From Phyto melanocephala (lineage: Eukaryota; Arthropoda; Insecta; Diptera; Rhinophoridae), in NCBI GenBank assembly GCA_941918925.1, contig OW799236.1:101200562-101264561 (forward strand): 64,000 bases of DNA, in the 5' to 3' direction. Below the pieces are notes generated by a model, which ran no database searches, had not been told where the DNA came from, and was given only the letters and a program-made list of their open reading frames with translations. Position 1 is the first letter of the stretch. Each line of letters opens with the position of its first letter. Below, piece after piece: positions 10,213 to 24,500 of this stretch. The translations under genes and the position numbers were made by a program.

Positions 10213-11919
10213 AACATCAATAACGACATTTTTTAAATCAGTAGCAACATGTGATTAAAACTTTTTCATCTTTCATGAACTTAAACTTTCTCTTAAACTT
10301 ATCTCAAATCATATTTGAACACATTTTATTGTATTTTACAGAGTTTTATTAATGTTTAGATAATTTCTTAAAGTACAATCATGTAGAAACTACAAAAAAT
10401 TATAAATAATCTTCAAAACTATTTGCCATAAAGTTTTTTTTTTCAAACATTTCATACACTATTATAATCTCCAAGGTTTTTTTTAGTACTTTCTATGCCT
10501 ACATCCTAAAGGACACCTTTACTGAATCCATTACTTAAAACCACAGACAATCTGATAAAAAAAATAACCTTTTGCTCTTTCATCATATGCATAAATATTT
10601 AATACATTTTACTTTTAATTCCATATGACTTCTATAAACACATATATTTATCGTTTCCTTAACATTATCAATACTTTTAAGAATCTTGCGAGCAGTATTG
10701 AACACTTAAACCACATATCTTTGTGTAAAAGTGTCATTTAAAAGAAAAATATTCATGTCTTCAAGCATGTATCCATGTGAACTTGTGTGAGCATTAAAAA
10801 TTACTAACCACATCGTTACATCGAGTAGTACTACTCGTTTCAACACTTTTTATGTTTGACATGTTAAAATAAAATGTTGAAAATGTGTTGTTAAAATGAA
10901 CGTATACGTACGTGCCAATGTATCGTGTTCAATATTGTATTACTCATGTTTTGCAAAACAAAAATTGTAGCAAATGCAATAGAAGCCGATGTCAAAGTAG
11001 TAGGAGTAACTGTATTTATTTTTTATGATCTATACAATTTATAGCATTTGCCGCATTAAAGTTTTTTCTTAACATACAAACATACACACACGTCTACACT
11101 TGTAACTAGTACTCCTCAAAGTATGTGTTTGAAGGCATACATGCATGTTTTTTGAATTTTCAAGTAGTTTGACATTATTTGCATTAAACACTGTTGTCTT
11201 AATTCTACACATACAACAAACATACTTACAATATCGAACAACGTTAAGGAGAGTTGAAAGGCATGTAAAAATAAAATGGTGTGAAATTGCAAGAGTAAAC
11301 AATGTTTAAAAATGAAGCAACATTGAGATACAAACACATGTAGTTAAAATGATGATAATAGCTCCCCAGTTGGCCAAGATTTTAAAATGTCTATAAAGAT
11401 CGGTACAACAATATACAAAAGTATTCGTTACAAATGTAGGGCAACAGGAGAAAATTATTAACGAAATTTGCAAACAAATATCGCAGATTCAAAAAAAAGC
11501 TACCAGAGCTATTATTATGTTCATATTTTTGCTGACATATGAAACTAATGCAAGTACTAAAGACATAGTCATCGTATGGCCCAAGGAGCTTTTGCCCGCA
11601 TTATATAAAAGGAAATTTAAACGACAAATAAATGAAAAGTGTCTTAGAGGTAACGTTAAATAAAATATCGATTTCGAAGATTTGGCCAACTGGAGCATAT
11701 GAACATTGTAGTAGACACTATGTCATGTGTTTGAAATATAGCAACAAAAAATTTATCTGTTAACAAATGCTATAAAAAATATGGTTCTATAACAAGAGAA
11801 TGTAGAATTGTGTTTCTAAGCAGATGTATGCGTAAAATTACTTTGTTCGGACGTTGCTATATATCTCATATTCGATACAATTTCATAAGCAATTAGACCA
11901 CGGATAGAAGCAAGAAGGA
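10213..11919. other. AT-rich spacer, no gene seen
   Basis: ORFs at 11069-11337 are chance frames in AT-rich sequence. Nothing else is recognisable. Confidence 0.4.
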
Positions 11920-13190
11920 ACTAGTCTTGTCCACAAGAAGGAACAAAATTTTAAGTGTTGGACTACCAAGAATGGAAGACTGTGAAATTCCTCTATTGGG
12001 CAAGGCGACATATCTTAGCATTATCCTGGACTTGAAAGTTTCATGGATCATCAAACATCAAATACAGAGTACAGAAGGCCACGTTAACCTGCTGCGCTTG
12101 TCGTAAAGTAGGAAGTGGAAAGTCAACCCTAAAATTGTTAAATCTATGTCTACGGTTTTAGTATGATCAATTTTTAATTATTGATCTCTAGTATGGTTAA
12201 CTACTATGAAACAAATATCTTTCAGGAACAGGATCCAATGATCAGCTTTCATTAAAATTATGGTTGCATTACAAACTAGTACGTCAGAGGCAATGACTTT
12301 GTTGCATATTGACTTATATATTACTCATATTCTGAGCAAGTAAATAGTGTAGTCATGCCCAATGTTTGTCGGTGTTGTAGATAGACATATGACCATATGA
12401 CGATTCTGGTTGACTGCTTTATAATTTATTATGTCACCTAAATTATTTTAGGCAGGTTGTTTAAAATACTAATTCCCTAAAGTAGTGAATGGGATAGAGG
12501 TGACCTTTTAGGGAACTTTGACCCCAGGATCTATACCGACTGTTTTCCAATAGGCTGTGGTGTTGAATCGAAAGTTTGTTTTCAGGTAGTATGGATAATA
12601 CTGAATGAATTCTTGTTTTTTTTTTCAGTCAAGTGGTATGTTACTCTTGTCACTCAGGTTACACACAACTACGTCTAGATTAATCTGTCAATACGGAAAG
12701 ATTGGTCAAGGCTGAGGTCTCTACCCATAAGAGCTGGGCAGGATAAAGTCAGCTTTGGAAATCACGAAGGTAATCCCTTTGGGGAACTTTCAAAAACAAG
12801 AGCTCTATAAACGTTATTGGAAAAGTCGAAAGCAGCCGGAGAGCATTAGATACATATAGAAAGGCGTGGATAAGGTGTTCTCTTTTAATTTCAAGTCCAA
12901 ATTGGAATTTACAAGCCAAGTCGGAAGGACATTGTGAGGTTTTTGGTCGTACTATTGTATCAGAAACATTCAAATCCACCCAGAATTACTTAGAACGACC
13001 AGCTGAATAGATTTGAAGAAGGATAAATCGGTCTTCCACCTTATGTGAGAATGTCCGGGATACCGAAAGACATAGAATCCTAGGCAAACATAAACTAGAA
13101 AACCAGTGAGATATCTGAGGTCGACCTAAATGATATACTAAGCTACGTCAGTGCTACGGGATAAATCTAGTAACCAAGAAGGAAATAAAG
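11920..13190 (+). pseudogene. Non-LTR retrotransposon remnant: RT, RNase H, tail
   Basis: Reading from 11920 gives ELVLSTRRNKILSVGLPRM, then EIPLLGKATYLSIILDLKVS, the E(motif)-KYLGIILD-like RT segment of RNase H-bearing non-LTR elements. VNPKIVKSMSTVLV is the following helix, and FIKIMVALQTSTSEAMTLL (about 12247-12305) is the thumb. Near 12520-12570 DLYTD then CGVESK fits RNase H (YTDGS...GCGV). At about 13010-13160 come a decayed CPGYRK tail motif and ISEVDLNDILSYVSATG, the usual end of such proteins. Stops and frameshifts abound. It is probably I-group; the exact clade cannot be settled by eye. Confidence 0.7.
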
Positions 13191-14384
13191 GCGCTTAACA
13201 AAAATAATAATAAAAATTAAAAATATTTTTAAAAATTTAATATTTAAATTAACATATCGAAAAGAAAATAAAATCTTATAATTTGCGAAAACTACAGACT
13301 GTATCTTAAAAATATTTATTTCCTTCTGAATACTTCATTTCTATAAATATGTATTTTTTTTTATTTTTTTTTGTATAAATAATTACTTATCACACTGTTA
13401 ATTGGCCTTGTTAGTTGGTTTAGATTTTTAAACTATTTCTAGTCTCTATGTATTATTTTTTAAATAAAATGATACCACAAGCTTTTAATAAATTGAACTA
13501 CATAGTTTTTCTACAATTTTACCAAATACGTTTATGTATTGAAGTGTGACTGGATGTGAAGTACGTATGTGCATGTATTTAGCAATAAGTTATCTGCTTT
13601 TGTTTTAGTACGTCACAGCCCTTTCAATGTTGCGTAAATTTAGTGACTGCTGGCAAATAAGTTAAACTAACAATAAGTCAATATATGTTAAAGACATGAA
13701 CCAAAATTGTGTTAGTGTCCATTGAATTTAGAGAATTATGTAAAAAAAACTGAACAAAGAAGACATGTGTTACTTTTAAAAGCAAATTGAATAAAGTAAA
13801 ATTCCGAAGTTTTTTGTTTTAACATAGAAAGTAAGTTTTGAATAAACATAAATTTTATGACAGATGAAAAATTTTCTTTAATAATTTTTCGAACTAATAA
13901 ACAATGTATATTTTAAATGTATTATTTAAAAAGTTATTGTGTTAGTAAAAGATATTATCAGTCACTCAACCAAAAACTATTTCGAAAATTTTGTATTTTA
14001 CAAATAAATCTTTGTGTTAGTTTTTAGTTAATACTAGCGGACCTGATAGACGTTATCCTGCGTAATACTTAAAGTGATTATGATTACAAAGTATGAAAGC
14101 TATTAAGTTCTAGATAAATAACCTAGATGACGACTGCAGCGCCATCTGCTGGGCAGATTTGTGAATCTAAAACATCCAAGACTCCACACAAATTTATACA
14201 AGAAAATACATTCAGTGGCATACACACGTACAGTTAAAAAAAAAATTAATTATTATGAATTGTGCTGTTGTTTTAAAAAATACAAATATTAAACTAATAA
14301 TAGAAGTTTTCGCAGCTTTTACAACACGATTAGCATTCCAATAGATAGATTAGCAAAGAATAGATAGTTGAAAAGGTTTGCATA
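13191..14384. other. AT-rich spacer, no gene seen
   Basis: No supported feature. The stretch 14100-14160 (GCAGCGCCATCTGCTGG) is more GC-rich but unidentified. Confidence 0.4.
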
Positions 14385-15114
14385 AAGGGTGTTTTATATA
14401 GAAGTATAGAACTTTAAAGTAGAATAAAACAAAGGTGAATTTTTACATTGACATAAAATTTACTTTATTCATAAGATAATCTTCTAGCATCATAATTTAA
14501 ATATAACATCTGACCGTCACGGCTCACTCGGATGTAGTCTAATCTACATCTAATCTATTGGATACCCTACATATTCAATAACGCAGCGATTGCTGTTCTA
14601 CAAGTGGTCAATCGTATATAATTTATCGGCATAAACTAACGTATTCACATATCCTCACAGAAAATAGTCTAGCGTAGTTAAATCGTACGATTTTGGGGCG
14701 GTTGCCAAACGTTTCCTTCAATAAAGTAATTGTGGTAAGAAGTGTGTGACATGTAGCACAGTCTTTTTGAAATCATGGCTCTATAGCGTTGTTAATGAAT
14801 TATGGACCAATAATTTTAAAAGCCTATAATATACACCGGATGAATGTAACGGTATCTTAACATACACTTGACGATTATCATTACTACAAAGGCGACAGTT
14901 TTGTTTATTGACGTATCCATTCAAACAAACACGCCAAACAAGATTCGCTTTTAAAAATCGATATTAACGGATATCTCGTTTTGGGTCCATTTGCTGAATT
15001 TGAATCTTTCTATTTAGTCCTTTCAAGTTGAAATGCCAAACGTTACGTGAATCAGCCTTCAGTTAAAAATGTATTAATAACATAAAGTTCTATACTTCTT
15101 TAAAATGCACGCGG
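14385..15114 (-). mobile_element. Mariner (DD41D-like) element, decayed
   Basis: The ends share the inverted block AGAAGTATAGAACTTTA, set 12-16 bp in from the termini, and are flanked by TA at 14383-14384 and 15115-15116. The left terminus reads AAGGGTGTTTTATA. The minus strand encodes, in pieces, NGYVNKQNCRL (about 14900), WFQKDCATCHTLLTTITLL (about 14740) and KSYDLTTLDYFL, then TGA, then GYVNTLVYADK (about 14625-14695). This is the IS630/Tc1/mariner family whose members have NKQNCR after the first Asp and CDLTPLD at the third. The codon after FL, Trp in relatives, is TGA at 14655-14657. The element is about 730 bp with most of the N-terminus gone. Confidence 0.75.
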
Positions 15115-15659
15115 TATAATCCTTAAAGAACTGTGGGAAATAAACGAAATCACTAACAATTTAAAATGTTGTACTTCTAACATAAGTGTGGTTGTTGTGG
15201 AAGTATCATATGATATCCATTACAAGATGATTGATAGCGCAATTGCTAATATTTTAAGTAGCACACATTCTTCAAGCAGATGATGACGATGATTAACTAA
15301 TAAAGCTACTTTAACAGAAATGGGTTTAATAAATTGGTTTAAAGATGAAAACTTAACTTAAATATATGAAACACGAATTCTAAATATTCACTGTCAGATA
15401 AAGGGTCTAGACTACGTATTACAATTTTAAAGAAACTAACATAATATTAGCCTAGACACCAAAAAATAATACAGAAAAGAGAGAAAAAAGAGAAACAGAA
15501 GAAATATTAAGAGAATAATTTATATAGTAATTTATTACCAAGATTCGGCTAGAATATTTGTCACTTTTTTGACAAGAAACATAAAACGAAAATGTTTTAA
15601 AACTTCCATTGTCTTACGAAATCATTGCATCAAATTACAGACAGTGATGTTGAAAAAAA

Positions 15660-16110
15660 AATAAAACTTTAAAAAAGTGTAGCTTCTGCTGTGTGGGCCC
15701 GTAGCGCCGTCCTGTTGAAACCAAATGTTGCCTATATCCTTCTCTTCAATTTTGTGAACAAAAATTCGTTCAACATGGCCCGATAACGATCGCCATTGAC
15801 TACGGCCACTCCTTGCTCATTTTCGAAGAAAAATGACCGAATTATGCCTCTGCACCAAAATCCGCACCAAACAGTGACTCGTTTTGGGTGTTACCAGCTT
15901 TTCAGTGTATGCGTGCGGGTTTTCTGTGCCCCAAATGCCAGACATTTTTTCTTGTTTATATACCCGCCAAGATCAAAATGAGATTCATCTGAAAAGATGT
16001 TTTTTTTTTGGCAAAATCGGCCAATGTAATGTCGCAATATTTCCCAGCATTGTTCAAGCGTATACACAACCGTATTCGTTCAGCGGAAGGATAAAACTAA
16101 TTATCTGTTA
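15660..16110 (-). pseudogene. Mariner (DD41D-like) transposase fragment
   Basis: On the minus strand the sequence contains an FSDESHF-like first catalytic region (about 15960-16000), a TVWCGFW-type strand (about 15870-15895) and NIWFQQDGAT (about 15705-15735), the second catalytic Asp motif. The usual CHT after it is disrupted to GPH and followed by a frameshift. No terminal repeats could be located. It is a fragment of the same broad family as 14385-15114, from an unrelated insertion. Confidence 0.65.
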
Positions 16111-17690
16111 ACTCAGACATGAGCTAAGTACCATTCACGAACCCTTTATAAATAAAAGTTATTAGGTTAGGTCTTGACTCCTAGTAAACAAAATTTATGA
16201 TGTGGCAGGAAAGCGAAACAGTTTAAAATACAGGAAATCTCTCGTAATATTTTTCCAGTAATAGATAAAACAAGCTATAGAAATATTAGAGGAATACATG
16301 GCCACTATACCTCATTATACGATCCCTCTCTAACACTAACATAATATATTTATTTTACCTTTTGAATTGAGTGGATTTTTACTTCACTTGTTCTGTTAAT
16401 TATTTTATTTTTATTTTACGTCAATCTTTTTGTTGTCGGTGAAAAGAAACAACATTAAATAAACGTACGAACGTAATACGTTTGTGTGTTTCTTTTATTT
16501 TCACACATCTTGACAAAGGGGATTTCTTTACGGAGATACCTACATGTATCAAAAACCCATATGAATATTCTGGACGATATGAATATCGAGGCTCTTGAGA
16601 CATATCGCATGGGCCTAGTGAAGGTAGATATAAACTAATTTTAAGCACTCATATTGGATGAACTTATGTACAATGGACACTGAAATCAGTATTTGTAATG
16701 ATAGTTCTCTAATAGACGACATAAATATGTTATCCTGCACTGTTTTTAGTCCTGAGAGAGAAGGTGTTCGTGTACCATGCAAAGATGATTGGATTGCTTT
16801 ATACAGTGGTGGTGGTCTTGGAAGGGCGTAAGCAAGCGAAGATGACTCTCCTTGCATTTAATAAATAGTCAACTAAAAAAAGCATGTGGCAAACTTTTAT
16901 AATCCCTTAACTGTAGCATTGAGCTGAAGCTCATTAGATATGCCTGTGTGAAAGACAAAAAGCTAATGTGGGTAAAGGCAAATATATAGCTGGAGGTACC
17001 CAGCTGTAGACATACTTATTAACCCGTTGTTAAGAGTATGACTGAGATACTAAGATTATTAAAATGGTCGCTAGTTACATAAATAGTAAAGAAGAATGAT
17101 GTTTCTGGAGAGTCTAGGAAAAGCATCGTATACAGTGTGTGAATAACAGTACTGGAAAATAATCCTATATAATAGACACTGGCAAATACATGGATCTTTG
17201 TGATGAGGATTTTAGCTAATCAGCAGTTTCATATTGCTTAGGAGAGGTTTTGAAAATCGAAAAAGAGTCCATATATAAATGTAATATGCTTAGGCATTTG
17301 CATACATGTACATTTATATTAAAAAACATCAAAAGCCGCTGTTTCGGCTTTACATGAAATCAAAGGTACAATGCCAGAATAAGCTGATGCAGAGTTGGTA
17401 ACAAACTATCTACAAAGAAGGGAAGGATGAGAAAAACCGTAAGTCAAATTGTTTAATAATATAACTTACTAACTTAACTTTAAGACCTAAATAAACTTAT
17501 ATGTTACATACAATGTCATTAGATAAAACGCTCAATTAATAAACGTTTTGATTATTGTATAGATGCGTTGAAATAAAGCAAAACGTAATAGAAGAATAAA
17601 TAGTTTTTGTTGAATATTGTGAAAAGAAGATATTTCTATGTTTCACTTTAGTTTGCTTAGCAAAACCGATATAAAAATAGATTTAAATTA
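16111..17690. other. Spacer with unidentified decayed segment
   Basis: The stretch 16540-17260 has somewhat higher GC and patches of coding-like composition (for example SPEREGVRVPCKDDWIALYS near 16750-16810) but no family could be named with confidence. Confidence 0.3.
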
Positions 17691-17699
17691 AAAAAATGT

Positions 17700-17890
17700 C
17701 ATTCGAGTCAACGAAACAGATTTCTGCCGAAATTAAGAATATTTTAGCGCTTCAAAAGTTTTTCAATGCTACAAGAAGACAAGTATTCCGGGGAGTATGT
17801 TAAAACATTTTATGGAGCGATAAAGATAAAATTAATTTGTTTGGATAGGATTCTGGAAGGAATATAAGACACCTGTAACGTAAAAAACTC
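17700..17890 (+). pseudogene. Tc1 transposase remnant
   Basis: The frame through about 17806-17875 reads ILWSDKDKINLFG, a stop, then DSGRNIRHL. This fits the Tc1 first-Asp segment (ILWSDESKINLFGSDG..WVWR). Upstream, ISAEIKNILA at about 17730 may be part of the DNA-binding half. No TIRs are seen. It is unrelated to the Tc1 element at 15-956, whose matching motif reads ILFSDESKFN. Confidence 0.5.
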
Positions 17891-20663
17891 CACAAAAGAT
17901 TTTCTGAAATAACATGAGGCTTACATATAATATAATAATATTTTTGATCAGGTGCTATTTTGGAACCTTATTAATCTTGCTCTTAATTGCATAATAACAT
18001 AGAGCCAAACTAAATAGAAAAGTTTTTACTTGTTCATCAAAACAAAAAATAATAATAATACATCTAATTATTGTTTTCCCCTAAATATTTACAAGTACGA
18101 AGTGTATTTGTACTCCATTTAAAAATACTTGTTTAACTTTAAACTTTAAGTACAATTGAGACTAAGTTGAATGGACATTATCTATCTATGTCAAATCTTA
18201 TTACATTTGATTTAAAATTTTTTGAAATTATTGCCATACTAGTGTTTAAAATTTAAACTAAACAGACACTTCAATAGGAACACAAAAACAACTTGACAGG
18301 GAATTATACAACACAATGAAATACATTATTCAAATTGGTTTTGAATAAAGGATATTACAAACAAAACTTAATATAATGCAAGAGAGGATACAGACTAAGA
18401 TGTGATATTTTTTTTATTATTATTTTTATCAGCGAGAATATTTAAAATGTTTACTGTCAAAAGTTTTAATAAATATATAAGTGATATTTTTGTACCATAA
18501 TTTGTTCTGTACGAAACAAGCCTTGAAAAAAAGTTTTTATTTAACGCTTTATAGCTAGAATGTAAAAAAAAATAATAAAATGATTGAAGAGGGTGCTTAA
18601 AACAAACAACATTATTTTCTGTCCAAATTTGTGAAACAAATAATGTTCAAACATATAGTCTCCTATCGGTTTCATCAATTGTGTTCTTTTTCGTGGTTAT
18701 TGAAAAACTAATATTTGCAATAATTTCAGATCATCTTGGTATAATTGACATTTTTTAAGAAAGGAAATAAGTTTTTAGAAACATTTCTGGTACGAAAACT
18801 CTTTTACACATAAGATAAGAGTGTGATATGTTTGTGGCCAACTTTATTGTTATGTATATTAGGATTGTAAAAAAATTTGTGTCTCTACGCGAAATTTTGT
18901 TAAAATTTTTTTAATGGCGGTTTATATAGTCGACCATATAGAATACAAAACACAACATTTTTTATCTGTCTTTCTGTCTGTAATTCTAAACTCAATGAAC
19001 TTTATAATACGTGATGAAGTTTTTTATAATTTGAAACGGAGATAATTTGTTCACCGGGTTGCTACTTCTTACTTCAATCCATATATTTTATTTCTAATAC
19101 TGCAAATAGAGAATCATCAGCTTCATTAAAAAAAATTCGTTTTCTATGATTTACAGATTTTTGGCGTATAAAACTCAGCACTTAAACCTTTATTGTAAGT
19201 TAATCATTATCTGAACGGTATCTGGGGGTGAGTGTGTGGATTATTATTTTTTAACTCCAAAATTTAATGTTAGAGTTACTAAGTAAAAATGGGTATTCTA
19301 TAATGGTTCAAGATCCATCACTTACATATAGCTTCTTATAAGAACTTGGAAAATTCAAGAACATAAACTAAAATTAAGTTCAATGGTACTCCTTAAATGT
19401 TACATCAAAAGCATAAGTTTAATTAATTAGTAGGACTTAAAACAGCAGCATTTCCTTTCCATTCAAATTTTTTATATATATTATTTTTTTTTTTCATTCC
19501 CTTAATTAAATTCTAATCACATCTTATTTTATTTCCTACCAATTATTTACTATTTTGTACAGATAAACTCTTATAAAAAGCTTAAGTTACCATCATTAAG
19601 TACACTAAGAACAATTCTCGCAGGCCCATGTACATTTGTACATATTTAATAGACATAAATACTAATAATATTCATACGAAAACCAATACAGCTTGTTTTT
19701 ATTAATGAACAACGCTCAAATGGCCACTATTGACTTTTTTTCTGCTGGCAGCATTTCATTGATGATTTTGAATACGTCTCCCATTTGAATAGTAAGATAA
19801 TTAAAGCAGAAACAGAAGTAAAACAATATATCCTGAAAATAATCTGGAAGTACTCATGAGCCAGGTTCAATAATTTTCTTCTTTTTTTCTCTATCTCTTT
19901 GTGTGCCCGTTAACCAATAAATGAGCTACATGTTGGCAACTAAAGCAACAAAAACAGCATGTGATTAATTAAAGCATTAATTTTGCTAAATTACTTCAAT
20001 ACATCAGAGAAATCGAACTCATTTGTCAAAATTAACCTGAGCATCAAGTTTATAGCGAATAACAACAACAACAACTTGTACATACAGAACAGCACAGAAC
20101 ACATACACACGAAAAGAACAAATAACACAGTATAAATGAATTCGTTGATAATAAAGTTGAATTCGTAATACTTACATATATATGAGTGAAGGAGGAAATG
20201 ATGTAAAAGGTGTTACGTTTGCTTTGGCTTAATGGTTTGGTGGTTGGGGTGACTGGTTCGGCTGGTGTTTTGGTTTACTGTTGCCAAAGATGGGATACTG
20301 TTCAATGGTGAGGTTTGTTTGTAAAATAAAGGAAACTAAGTAAAGTAATTAATGCTGTTGAAGTTTTTTTTGCTTAATTAATAAAATAAAAAATATTAAG
20401 TGTAGCAAACGTCAGACAAATTATGCCGATGTACAGATTTTTTGCTTTACAGTTATTATTTATATTTTGGGTTTCATATTTACAATAATTATTGTTTATT
20501 ATTTTTAATATATTAAGTGCAATTTTTAAAACTTTTAATATATTCGCTAAAGTTATATTCAGTTATTGCAAAACGTTCCCTCTATAACAATACCAAAATA
20601 TAATAAGTTTTTTTTTATAATTTATTATGTAGCGATAACCAAATATTGTTTTAATTAATATTA
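17891..20663. other. AT-rich spacer, no gene seen
   Basis: A short GTCT-like tract at 18964-18985 may be a worn Helentron-like scrap; (CAA)n at 20058-20075. Otherwise nothing is recognised. Confidence 0.4.
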
Positions 20664-21050
20664 AAGGGTGATTTTTTAAGAGCTATACAAAAGTTAAAAA
20701 AACACGTAAAATTCAGAAATATGCATGAAATCTTTATTTGAATCGTTACGTTACAATTCGCATCATCTTTGAAGAAGTACGGTGCAATGATGCCACCAGC
20801 CCATAAATCGCACCAAACTGTGACTTTTTTTTAGATGCATTGCCTGATCTTCACTCCATAGTCGACAATTCTGCTTATTAACGTACCCATTGAGCCAAAA
20901 ATGAGCTTCGTCGCTGAACACAAGAAGCGCGCGATGAACTTTCTTAACAGAGTACGCATTTTGAAAATAAAATTCAAAAATACACGAAACGTGTGTCAGC
21001 TGTTAAAACCAGTGTTGCCAAATAGATAATAGCTAAAAAAAATCACCCTT
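20664..21050 (-). mobile_element. Mariner MITE with transposase shards
   Basis: The termini are AAGGGTGATTTTTT on the left and its near inverse AAAAAAATCACCCTT on the right, with TA at 20662-20663 and 21051-21052. Just inside, AAGAGCTAT at the left pairs loosely with ATAGCT at the right. The minus strand keeps VFSDEAHFWLNGYVNKQNCR (about 20865-20925), the first catalytic region, joined to a PYFFK-like shard. At 387 bp it is an internally deleted, non-autonomous copy of the DD41D-like mariner family. Confidence 0.8.
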
Positions 21051-21315
21051 TATTTATATATTGACTGTCTTCAAAGATAGTCATAGTGCAATAAAATTAT
21101 AATGGCCTTTAAAAGTAATTTTAATTTTTTTTTTTTAATTTTCATGATTAAAAAAATATATTTCAACTAAAAAAATTTTTTTTTATTTTATTTGTGGTCT
21201 AACCAAGAACATATAGTATTATGTTATGATATTATTCGAATAATATATATTTAAATGCATTTATTAAACTGATCATCAAAAATTATCTTGATTTATGATA
21301 CCAATTTCTTTACAG

Positions 21316-21526
21316 AAGCTTTAGCAAGCAAAATCGTTGCAGTCAGGATTCGAAAATTCCAAAAATTCGTACTTAAAAAACCTCTTCTTCCTCAGCGTAT
21401 AAATTTTTGGTGCGCTTTTTGGTCTAATTAGCTCTTTGAAGCTTACTTCTTTAGAGCAAGGACAACCTTTATTTTTGGCAAGACCCTGTCACATTCCAAA
21501 GTAATAACGATAACAGTTCACCACAG
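21316..21526 (+). other. Candidate exon region 1 of an unidentified gene
   Basis: A strong acceptor TTTCTTTACAG ends at 21315 and a consensus donor CACAG|GTGAGT lies at 21526/21527. In frame 3 (GCT at 21318) the exon is open for 37 codons (ALASKIVAVRIRKFQKF...), meets TAG at 21429-21431, and reopens for 31 codons to the donor (LFEAYFFRARTTFIFGKTLS...). Alternative acceptors inside, TCTAATTAG at 21431 or TTCTTTAG at 21454, would skip the stop. The reading phase at the donor fits the next candidate exon. The protein is not recognised. This could be a chance alignment or a decayed gene. Confidence 0.3.
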
Positions 21527-24500
21527 GTGAGTGATTTAAACATTATTTTTCCGCCTTGAGAATTTTTTTTTTTTTTTTAAACTGTTTACATTGAGAAACA
21601 GAGTGGAAGGAGGTTAACTGGATTACTGTACTAAATAGTAGAAAGGATTTTGAATTAATTTTTTTTTTAAATAACAAATAAAATAAATTCTCCAAATTTA
21701 CTGACAAATGTTTTATATTCTCTTTATTGGAAATAATTACTTTATTATTATTTTTTTAAATTCGATTAACTTTACTTAAACTCTAAAAAATAATAATACA
21801 ATTTTAAATTATTTTCGTGTACAGCAAATATTGTTCATTTTTACCTAATTACTAAAATTAAGTTTTTTTAAGAATATTAAATTATATTAAAATTATGTTT
21901 ATTTTTTATATAGCTGCAATTAATTTGAAATGCATCAAAGTCTTTCATTTATTAAGTGCAGACAAACATTCATTAGAACACGACGTATAAGGTTTTGTTT
22001 TACGCCTACAGTTGTAGTTCCTTTGATAATTTTACCCTAAGATAGAACTAAGGTATAAGTAGGCCTTATGAAAGGCCTTATTAGCACGTTTTTTGTAAGC
22101 ACAAAGATTTCGATAATTTTTCCATACTCATTTATATATTTTAGACATTCGAAGAGAGAGCTAAAGATTTTACACTCGTTTCGAATAACAGTACTTCTAA
22201 AGACCTTCTGAAGAAGGTATCTTTGAAATTCTTATGAAAAATTTTGTTGAAAGGCTTTCTAATTTGAAGTGTTTCCAAAATTGGTTTTTTTATTTTGGCA
22301 AATGATTTGTAAATTTTTTTTATATATATCTTTTTTTTTTTTCTTACAGTTTTAATCTTAGTAGGACAAAGCTGACTTTAACAAAATTTTTGTACAATCA
22401 AATATATTTTTGTTTATATATCATTGTTTTCCTTTAAGTGGCTTTTATGTTTTGATTCCTTTCAATTTTATTTTTTGTCAGAAATTTTTCACAGGCTTTC
22501 TGGAATGATTTTTAAAAAAGGCAGAGTATAATTAGATATTAAATCTAGAAGCAAATAGAAATTCACCTTTTAAAATACCTAAAACATATAAAGCCCTGTT
22601 GGATTTTACTGCTGTGTATATAAATAAGTATACTTATGGGTGTATTAAAAAAACACACACAAATTATTTCTTGTAGTTTGCTAAGACTGCATTTGATTTC
22701 CGCAACGTTGCATTTTGATTTTAAGTTACTGAGGCTGTTGCCTCATTATGTTCATTACGTGACTTAATGCAATAATGACAATAATAATTATAATAATAAT
22801 GATGTGAAATTAAGGAGGACAATTACAACGACAAATATAATAACTAAAGCTACAGCACTGCTATTAGCTTGTTCATTACGTTTGTGTATAGGGTTAAGTA
22901 AGATGTTTAACTGTAATGGTAACAAGCGAGATACATTCATATGACTAAGTCTTAGGCGATAGACAAATTAAAAGACATATTAAAACATATGTATACATAC
23001 CTTCCTGCCTTGTCTTGAATGTGTGTGCTAAAACTAATACCTAAGTCGCTTATGTTATGTAATCAGTCGTGCAAGTAAGTACGAAAGAGAGGTTGTGTAT
23101 GTTTTTGTAGATGTGTAATTTCTAATTAGTATATTAAGTTCCAGCAAGCCTACTTTGTAAGCCTTCGTGTTTGTCTTTAACTTTTAAAAGTTATATTTTT
23201 CAACAAAATCTGTATCTTTATCTTAATAACTTTCGCTTCTGTTCTTACATCGGCTGCAAATTGTTGTACATGTTACCCATTACTGTAGGTGTAAGAAGTA
23301 GTTTAAATAATTTATCCTTGAAAGAAACTAATTTATAATCTGTGAGAGTGTGCTCTTCACCAATTTATTAAATATGAAAATGTTAAATCATGATGAAAAT
23401 TTTCATGAATATATAATTCCTTGATGGAAAGATTATAATAAAAAAAAATAATTATGTTATTTTGATGTTTAGAGGTAATCTGTTTTCGAAAAAAAACTAC
23501 ATGTAGGTAAATGACAAACTGTAAAATTTTAAAGTCAAGATGTTGTAGTTTGTATTAAAATAAAAAAACTTTAGATAAAACTAAAATTATAGTAACAGTA
23601 ACGTGCACGGAAAAAAAACATTCACATACTACAGATATAAAGTATTTACGCAAGACATTTGTTTTGAAGACCCTTCAGTTAGAGATTTAAAAGTAGATTC
23701 AAATAACTTAAAAAAACTTAAAAATATCGTGAAACACCTTTTAGTGATCTTCAATTTTTTTTGCTACAAGAATATTATTAAATTTTACTGATCATAGCTG
23801 TGGACTATTTAGAGGATAGTCCTCAATTGTCCTCAATAATGAACGTATAGTTCTCTCTTATGAGAGGAACAACACTTTTTGCAAATATTCTTTGATACAT
23901 ATTTGAATATTGAAAGCACCTATTGTAACATATGACTTGCTTGCCATACCAAGATTTTTTTAAGAAATTTGTTCTGCTTTTGGGTTCTAAACTTTAATTA
24001 CTTCAATACGTCAATACTTCTACCATATAAATATTTTGAGCTAGAAGCTGCGAAAAATCTGCCACTATAAACGTTTCGCCATCCATTAGACTACATGAGT
24101 ATTTAAAAAAAAAAATAAGATTTTAATTAAGGTAGCCTTCGTTTTCTTCTAAATTTTTTGCAGCATCCCTGTCTGGAATTTTTTAGACTTCTTACCAGAT
24201 ATTTTTAAAGCACTTTTTTAATATTCTTTAGATTTTAATAGCCTCCTAATAAATGCTATGTAGGCCTTTTGTCTTCCTGAATCAGGCCTCTATCAAAAAA
24301 AAAAAGTTCTCCTGATACTGATTAAGAATATTGAAAACAGTATTTGATCGTTTTAAAAAGTTTTAAAATTTTAACATGTACTTCTTCTCAATATTTATTT
24401 TGATCAAACTCACAACAAATCAAAATGGCTATCATTTAAAGAAATAAGTGATACATGTTTTATAGAAAACTAGATAAAAAAAATTTAATATAGCTTCCAA

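Noticed and set aside
16650..17260. Possible endonuclease-like stretch of a non-LTR element (SPEREGVRVPCKDDWIALYS)
   Set aside because: The expected GDFN and SDH motifs were not found and the match is too weak to name.
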